A DNA stretch of 64,000 bases from the NCBI GenBank assembly GCA_944470555.2, contig OX104131.1, forward strand, positions 12,144,515 through 12,208,514, given 5' to 3'. A program made the position numbers and the translations under genes. Positions 58,762 to 64,000 of this stretch are shown here, piece by piece. The stretch's first letter is position 1. Every line of letters begins with the position of its first letter. Below the pieces are notes generated by a model, which saw nothing but the letters and a program-made list of their open reading frames with translations, was not told the DNA's origin and made no database searches. This stretch comes from Heterobilharzia americana (Eukaryota > Platyhelminthes > Trematoda > Strigeidida > Schistosomatidae).

Positions 58762-58899
58762 TCACATATCCCGACCAATAACAAATATTGAATCGGTGGG
58801 CCTGTTCCATTTTATACTTGTATATTGCCTTCATTTCGATAACATTTATATGTCCATTTACTACACTTTCTCATGTCCGACCATACTCCCAGGCTTATC

Positions 58900-59420
58900 C
58901 GCATTGAGCCGACTACGAACACTATCCAACTCGTGCCATATTGGCCAGACAATGCAGAAACATGGTTTCTGTATGCCGAGGCCGACTTCCGAGAACAGGA
59001 TGCCTCAGATCCTCATTCTTGATTTCTTACTGTCATACGTTCACTACCGCGGCAATCAAACAAAAGTGCTGCGGCACACATGTTTGATCCCGAAGTAAGC
59101 GATCCTTATGCACTTCTCAAGGTCGCACTCTTGAAGAAAAGCGATCTCACAGATCGCCAGCACCTGGACGAATTACTTCGTAACATCGAGCTAGACAGCC
59201 ACTCTGCTACTGAGGTCCTCGCACGCCTGCGAGAGGTAATCAGCGCACGAACATTCGACAATGGCCTTTTCCGAGAACTATTTCTCTGAAAACTACCACA
59301 ACTGGTGCAAACCGTGTTGGTGACACTTCAGTCAGTCCCACTTGATGACCTGGCAGCCTCGGCAGATAAAATACTGGAGATCTCTCCAACGTATATTCCG
59401 TCTGCGACAAACCAGAGATC
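58900..59420 (+). pseudogene. Gag of the LTR element, broken
   Basis: A capsid-type Gag is readable in pieces: LVPYWPDNAETWFLYAEADF near 58,930-58,990, then SDPYALLKVALLKKSDLTDR, LLRNIELDSHSATEVLARLR and FDNGLFRELFL in frame 59,080-59,289, a TGA at 59,287-59,289, and KLPQLVQTVLVTLQSVPLDD after it. A frame change lies near 59,000-59,080. A CHHC-like zinc finger remnant (CWPHNTYGEEARK) is visible in a third frame near 59,585. No intact Gag can be made. Confidence 0.82.
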
Positions 59421-59535
59421 CGGGATTCGGGGGTCACAAAGCTGAGCATCCCTGTCAGGCAGGTGCTACGACCTCGGAGTCCTAGGTTACTTAGAACGCC
59501 GTAGAAACGCGTCTTAGCGCGTCGCGGCAACTCAC

Positions 59536-60081
59536 GTGGTCGCCCCAAAATTAAACCTGACAGGTTGGAAGACCCTCAATGGTGCTGGCCTCATAATACT
59601 TACGGAGAAGAAGCCAGAAAACGTCGGAGACCATGTAGTTTTAACAAGGACACAAACTCAGGAAACGGTCACGCCGGCACGTGTTCACTGCAACCGTAGC
59701 CGGCGGAAACAGCGTTTGCCCTACTTCACGGATATAAAAACGAAAGTTCACTACCTCGTCGACACCGGCGCAGAAGTTAGCTTTCTTTCCGTACCGACAA
59801 AGAAACGTCATCATGATCCATCCTTCAATCTCCAGGCAGCTGATGGCAAGGCAATCGCGACATTTGAGGGACAATATGCCTACCCCAGCCTAGATCTACG
59901 TAAACCCATTCGTTGGATTTTCCTCCTGACTGACGTCTCTATGCCCATCATTGGCATAGATTTGCTAAACCATTACAATTTGCTCGTAGATGCTCGCCGT
60001 CGACATCCTATAGATAACCACACACACACACACACCACAAGTTATCTGTTGGCGGCACCACCCACGTGGGTCCGAGTCTAG
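59536..60081 (+). pseudogene. Aspartic protease region of the LTR element
   Basis: This 181-codon frame contains VHYLVDTGAEVSFLSV with the catalytic DTG at 59,761-59,769, and later a PIIGIDLLNHYNLLVD block that closes the protease fold. Retroviral-type aspartic proteases cleave the Gag-Pol polyprotein. The protease itself looks readable, but the frame stops at 60,081 before the RT, and a CA repeat (acacacacacacac, about 60,020) near its end may have caused a slip. Confidence 0.8.
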
Positions 60082-60745
60082 CCATCGTTAGAACTAAACA
60101 ATCAGGCGACGCGTCCTACCAGGCAGTTTTGGAGAAATATCCAGAGTTACGACAACCGGCACATGCTCTTCCGTTCACAAGCAGCAATATTACGCACCAC
60201 GTCACAACCACAGGTCCACCTGTGGCATCCAAAGCACGGTGCCTAGCCCCTGATAAGCTCAAACTGGGCATTATCAAACCGTCAAACAGTCCTTGGGCAT
60301 TACCACCGCACATGGCTCCCAAAAAGGATGGCAACGACTGGCATCCAACCGGTGATTTCCAAAGGCTTAACACCAAAACAACCCCGGACTGCTACCCGAT
60401 ACCTCATGTCAACGATTTGAATGCAACCTTATGTGAATGAACACTTTCTCCAAAATCGATTTGGTCAAAGCGTACAACCAGATACCTATGGCAGCAGAAG
60501 ATATTGCGAAAACAGCCATTATTACTCCTTTTGGCCTGTTTGAATTCCTGCGCATGCCATTTGGTCTTCGGAATGCAGCACAAACATTCCAACGCTTTAT
60601 GGATGATGTCTTCCGGGGTTTAAATTTATTCCGCGTCTACATCGATGGCAGTCTAATTGAGAGTCCAGATGAGGAAACCCACCTCAAACATTTGGACCTC
60701 GCATTCGAAAGACTTAAAAAATATGGCATCACAGTCAACTTCTAG
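60066..60745 (+). pseudogene. Reverse transcriptase of the LTR element, active site altered
   Basis: Fingers (LGIIKPSNSPWALPPHMAPK, DWHPTGDFQRLN) are in frame 60,066-60,440. After a frameshift at about 60,435, the palm runs to a TAG at 60,743-60,745: [35 protein letters not shown] and [12 protein letters not shown]. The palm box normally ends in two Asp; here the second is Gly (GGC at 60,647-60,649), so metal binding should be lost. A further part (FPGHTIDNKG, about 60,778) follows the stop. The copy cannot supply RT. Confidence 0.88.
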
Positions 60746-61394
60746 GAGTGCGGAATAGGAGTTGAATCACTCAGCTTCCCTGGGCATACCATTGACAACA
60801 AAGGTAAGCGCCCATTGAGGGATAAAGTGGCGACTATCACGAACTATCCAGAGCCGGCCACTGTGAACGAGCTCCGCACTTTCACTAGCCTGGTAAGTTA
60901 TTGACAAAGGTTTGTCCTCAACCGTGCCCCTGTCATGAGACCACTAACAGATCTACTTCTAGGAACTACGAAGTTCGCGACTCTGGACAACGTAGCTGGA
61001 CTTGCTTTCTCCAAAGTCAAGGAAGCCATTTCAAACCCAACCATGTCGTGCCTCGCGACCCCAATGCTGCTTTGAATATTGCTGTTGATGCATCTGATTC
61101 AGCAATTGGAGCAGTTTTGCAACAGTTGACTGGCAACCAGTGGCAATCACTAGCCTTTTTCTCGAGGCGGCTGCAAGACGTGGAAACAAGATACAGTACA
61201 TTTGGCAGGGAACTCCTAACTATGTACGCCACTTTGGACATTCTGTGGAAGGTCGTGATTTCATTATTTTCACAGACCACAAACCGTCAACGTTTTCCCT
61301 CAGCTCGGCGTCTGACAAATACTCCCCTCGTGAGTCAGGATTGCATTTCCCAGCTCACTTTTGATATCTGCCATATTTCCGGAGAAATAACTCT
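60746..61394 (+). pseudogene. Connection and RNase H region of the LTR element
   Basis: Readable in several frames: ELRTFTSLVSY near 60,870, AVDASDSAIGAVLQQLTGNQ (about 61,081-61,140, an RNase H start with its Asp), FFSRRLQDVETRYSTFGREL, then another frame with FIIFTDHKP near 61,260-61,290. At least three frame changes occur, so no intact RNase H is made. Confidence 0.8.
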
Positions 61395-62330
61395 GTGGCC
61401 GATGCGCTATCACGAATAGCTTCGATAAACCAGATCGAGGGCGTTGATCTCGTTGAACTAGCTCCGTGTCACGAAGTCCTCCAGCTGCATCATGAGTTGT
61501 CATCCACAACTCTCAAGCTGCGACTGTGTCCAGCAGGGTCAGGCAACGATACAATTTTGTGTGATGTCTCTGCTAGCCAACCACGCCCAATAATGCCGAA
61601 GAGATTTCGGCGCCACGTCTTCAATACATTGCACAAACTGTCCCATCCAGGTGCCCTGGCCACCATCAGGTTAATTGCACAACATTTCTGCTGGCCCGGA
61701 ATGAACAAAGACGTTGAGGAGTGGGCCCAGTCGTGCTTAGCCTGCCAAAAGTGCAAAGTCACGAGACACACGAAAAGCCCTTTGGGTTCTTTTCCAGCCC
61801 CAGACATGCGTTTCTACCACGTCACTATAGACATCGTAGGCCCTCTACCAGAATTAAACGGGCGTGCTTACCTTTTCACTTGTATGGATCGTTTCACACG
61901 ATGGCCGGAAGCAGCGCCTATTAAGGATATTACCGCTGAAACAGTAGCTCATGTTTTCGTCGAAAGATGGATCGCGAACTTCGGATGTCCATCTCACGTC
62001 ACAACCGACCGTGGGCTCCAGTTTGAGTGTGGATTATTTCACGCTCTAACCGCACTTTTAGGTTGCACCCGGTTCCGAACGACAGCCTACCATCCACAAG
62101 CAAATGGCATGGTAGAGCATTTCCATCGACAGCTGAGAGCTTCCCTTTCAGCTGCAAACATACCTCAGTGGACCGAGGCTCTGCCTCTAGTCCTACTAGG
62201 TATTCGTAACGCGTTGAAAGTTGATGCTGGATGCACCCCTACAGAACTCGTCCGTGGGACCACTCGTCGCCTACCAGGTGAGTTTGCTTCCCCTCCAACT
62301 TTCAAACATGTTTCCGACAGGACACCTTAA
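61395..62330 (+). CDS. Integrase of the LTR element, open through catalytic core
   Basis: A 311-codon frame with no internal stop, starting at the VADALSR end of RNase H (first codon GTG; in life it is part of a polyprotein). Zinc-binding HHCC: His 80, His 84 (HKLSHPG) and a Cys-x2-Cys at 114-120 (CLACQKC). Catalytic DDE: Asp 146 ([10 protein letters not shown]), Asp 205 (TTDRG) and Glu 241 (NGMVEHF), with the canonical 35-residue gap between the last two. It would insert cDNA into chromosomes if made. The frame ends at 62,330; C-terminal residues (PSYGGPFKVIRRHKV near 62,470; RAGRTARFPEYLKSYST to a stop at 62,767) lie in other frames. Confidence 0.88.
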   Translation: MADALSRIASINQIEGVDLVELAPCHEVLQLHHELSSTTLKLRLCPAGSGNDTILCDVSASQPRPIMPKRFRRHVFNTLHKLSHPGALATIRLIAQHFCWPGMNKDVEEWAQSCLACQKCKVTRHTKSPLGSFPAPDMRFYHVTIDIVGPLPELNGRAYLFTCMDRFTRWPEAAPIKDITAETVAHVFVERWIANFGCPSHVTTDRGLQFECGLFHALTALLGCTRFRTTAYHPQANGMVEHFHRQLRASLSAANIPQWTEALPLVLLGIRNALKVDAGCTPTELVRGTTRRLPGEFASPPTFKHVSDRTP

Positions 62331-63219
62331 GTGGTTAAGCTTGCGAACGCAATGCGTTCAGTTGGGCTTTCTCTGGTTAGACCTTGAACGATTGATGTCT
62401 TTGTTTACCCCAATTTACAGAAGACATTACACTTGTTTATCCGCCACTACGTAGTTCGTCGACCACTTGAACCATCCTACGGCGGGCCATTCAAAGTAAT
62501 CAGGCGACACAAAGTTTCTATATAATTGAGTAAAACGGATGTGAAGATACTGTCAGTATCGACCGTTTGAAACCAGCTTATTTCGAAGGCAACCCCATTA
62601 TAAGTGGCATTTCAACTCGCTACAACCGACCGACGGATAGCCCAATTATCAAAATTCTTGACGATGTGGCTGGTAATGCACAGTCACAACTACCATCGGA
62701 GCAACAGAAAACACGAGCAGGTCGAACCGCCAGGTTCCCAGAGTATTTGAAGTCGTATTCAACTTAGTGGTGTGAAGTAAGATGTGCCAACCATATTTTT
62801 TCGGGGTACTATTTCTCTTATTTGCCAGCAAGGCGAAACTCCTTTTACATTTTGCCTCTTTATGTCGATTTTTTTATCACCATGTAGTGAGACTTTTTTA
62901 AAAAACGGTCAAAATAGGCGTAAACTTTATTTTCGATGTATTTCTATATACATGATTCCTTTTTTTTCGAAGCGTTTCCATGGTATTAAAGACTTTCATT
63001 TATATTCCAGGTGCAACGAGCACTGGACGGAAGGTCAAAGAAAACTGAGGATTGCGATCGAAGTACAATTCGGCCTATTGCATTTTATTTTTTAATTGCC
63101 ACGACACCCTAGAATCAGTCCAGACAACCAGGGGCCACTTCTCGCAGTGAGCTCATTGGAAGAGTTGTACCAGAGGAGAAACCACTGGGTTTTTTGGGTG
63201 GTATCGTCATCATGACCTC
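62331..63219 (+). other. 3' part of LTR element interior
   Basis: Holds the displaced integrase C-terminus (62,460-62,767, several frames) and an AT-rich 3' untranslated part. No envelope-like frame was seen. Confidence 0.6.
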
Positions 63220-63235
63220 ACCAGGGGGAATGATC
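63220..63235 (+). other. Polypurine tract region before 3' LTR
   Basis: ccagggggaatgatc immediately precedes the 3' LTR. A purine-rich run at this place primes plus-strand synthesis in LTR elements. It is short and interrupted by t and c. Confidence 0.5.
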
Positions 63236-63570
63236 TGTGGCGTCACACGCCTCCCCAAAATCAATAGCCTAGGGTTCGACGACACTGAACATTGATGCTG
63301 ACCTCGATAGTTTAACTGGACTGGCTAAGCTGAAGGCACCTGGTCAAGCATCCACACCATTTGGCACGCTGTCGTGTTACGTTGCACTGCTCGTATTCGA
63401 CTCTCTAGCTAGTTAGTTGGAATGCATCGGTATTTTGGCACAACCACGCAAATATACTATTCCATCCGACTACACTATTGTGTTCTTCTTTGGTCTGGTA
63501 TTCGTGGGTATATAACGAGTTCGAATACTTATTGATTGGTCTTTGCACCTGCCAAGTTCGCCCCAGGACA
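63236..63570 (+). repeat. 3' LTR
   Basis: 335 bp, identical to the 5' LTR except at 63,336 (C, against T at 58,500). Confidence 0.93.
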
Positions 63571-63802
63571 ATTCCTAAACTGTCACCATCGAAATTATGC
63601 CAGTTGGATTTTGTGTTAATTTCCGAATCCAGAACAGATGTTAAAGTGACACTGGCTATCCGTTTCGCTCTTCCGCCTTCAATACCGTTTTTATTGACAC
63701 TTTGCAGACGTACGGGTTATTTTTTAAGACTGTTGTACGGAGAGCGAATCTGTTGAAATGTTCACTTTTCAGTTATAAGGATAGTAAACCAGTTGGCCTT
63801 TG
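63571..63802. other. Flank of LTR element
   Basis: No feature recognised. It does not begin with a copy of the bases before the 5' LTR. Confidence 0.5.
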
Positions 63803-64000
63803 TTAATCCATGCAGAAGATATCTCTGTGAAGATGTAGTTTCTCCTTGAACGCGTTGACCGATGGTGTTGATATTACTTGCGGAGTTAAGGAGTACCAGT
63901 CGTTGACAACACGATATGAGAAACGCAGATTCACGCTAAGTTGATTCGATCGTGATTTTCGACTCTCCTTGGGGATGCCCTCGGAGGTAGTCAGTCCTAG
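63803..64000 (-). pseudogene. CR1-type element I, C-terminal end, runs off the window
   Basis: The - strand frame open from the window edge to TAA at 63,805-63,803 reads RTDYLRGHPKESRKSRSNQL, SVNLRFSYRVVNDWYSLTP and SVNAFKEKLHLHRDIFCMD. The RGH...R..N...FS.RVVN.W..L......S...FK pattern is the C-terminal signature of CR1/L2-type reverse transcriptases, also seen near 58,210. It is open over its whole visible length (65 codons), so the copy may be younger than E-H. Confidence 0.7.

Larger units (their letters stand above)
58400..63570 (+). mobile_element. Ty3/gypsy LTR retrotransposon, CsRn1/Boudicca-like, 5.17 kb
   Basis: Two direct 335-bp LTRs beginning TGT and ending ACA enclose a tRNA-Trp-like primer site, Gag, protease, RT, RNase H and integrase in Ty3/gypsy order, and a purine-rich tract before the 3' LTR. 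A tRNA-Trp primer is characteristic of the Kabuki/CsRn1 group, to which Boudicca of schistosomes belongs. The LTRs differ at one site (T at 58,500, C at 63,336), which implies recent arrival, yet the interior has several frameshifts and stops and a changed RT active site. No 4-6 bp target duplication is visible (gaata at left, attcc at right). It lies against the 3' end of CR1-type element G. Confidence 0.92.

Noticed and set aside
60647..60649. Gly in the RT palm box as a natural variant
   Set aside because: The second Asp binds catalytic metal in all active reverse transcriptases of this type, and the copy is otherwise broken; a disabling mutation is the simpler reading.
58395..63575. Target-site duplication of the LTR element
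   Set aside because: gaata before the 5' LTR and attcc after the 3' LTR do not match; shifting the borders by a few bases does not help.
1..64000. CRISPR arrays, prokaryotic operons, phage genes
   Set aside because: No regularly spaced repeats, no dense same-strand gene clusters, and genes are spliced; the sequence is eukaryotic.

Overview
The window looks like nuclear DNA of a blood fluke (Schistosomatidae) or a close relative. The evidence is AT-rich sequence, spliced genes with short exons and very long introns, RTE- and CR1-type non-LTR retrotransposons of the kind known from schistosomes, a CsRn1/Boudicca-type Ty3/gypsy LTR element with a tRNA-Trp-like primer site, and tRNA-derived SINE-like repeats, one with a decayed hammerhead-like segment. 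I cannot name the species. Nothing bacterial or phage-like is present.

Only two host genes are clear. (1) An NPL4 (NPLOC4) orthologue on the + strand spans about 6.75-40.9 kb. Nine exons can be joined with GT/AG boundaries and consistent phases, from the linker before the first zinc finger to the stop after a C-terminal NZF ubiquitin-binding finger. The N-terminal ubiquitin-like exon was not found. (2) A GFOD1/2-like Gfo/Idh/MocA protein on the - strand has two exons, 44,788-43,502 and 42,061-41,822, giving 508 aa. The two genes are tail to tail with 917 bp between their stop codons. Just upstream of the GFOD start, on its strand, lies a segment that also looks coding (44,813-45,084).

Layout: 0.2-0.7 kb, remnant of RTE family 2; 0.9-4.2 kb, old near-full-length RTE family 1 copy (-); 4.2-6.7 kb, unassigned with two weak exon candidates; 6.75-40.9 kb, NPL4, whose introns hold a 0.4-kb internally deleted RTE family 1 derivative (11.9 kb), a truncated RTE copy (20.5-21.5 kb), SINE-like repeats, another RT remnant (25.2 kb), and a 15-kb intron. 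That intron carries four RTE family 2 fragments and a full-length RTE family 1 copy with a 14-bp target duplication. 41.8-45.1 kb, GFOD region; 45.1-58.4 kb, decayed CR1-type elements in both orientations; 58.4-63.6 kb, LTR element with 335-bp LTRs that differ at one base; 63.8 kb to the edge, end of another CR1-type copy (-).

The most interesting signals are the small RTE derivative bounded by its own target duplication; a 350-bp inverted tract differing at 4 positions inside otherwise diverged RTE copies 9.3 kb apart, which suggests gene conversion; an LTR element with nearly identical LTRs but a broken interior (RT active-site Asp lost, integrase frame intact); and the possible upstream cistron of GFOD. 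I found no convincing new enzymatic or defence system.
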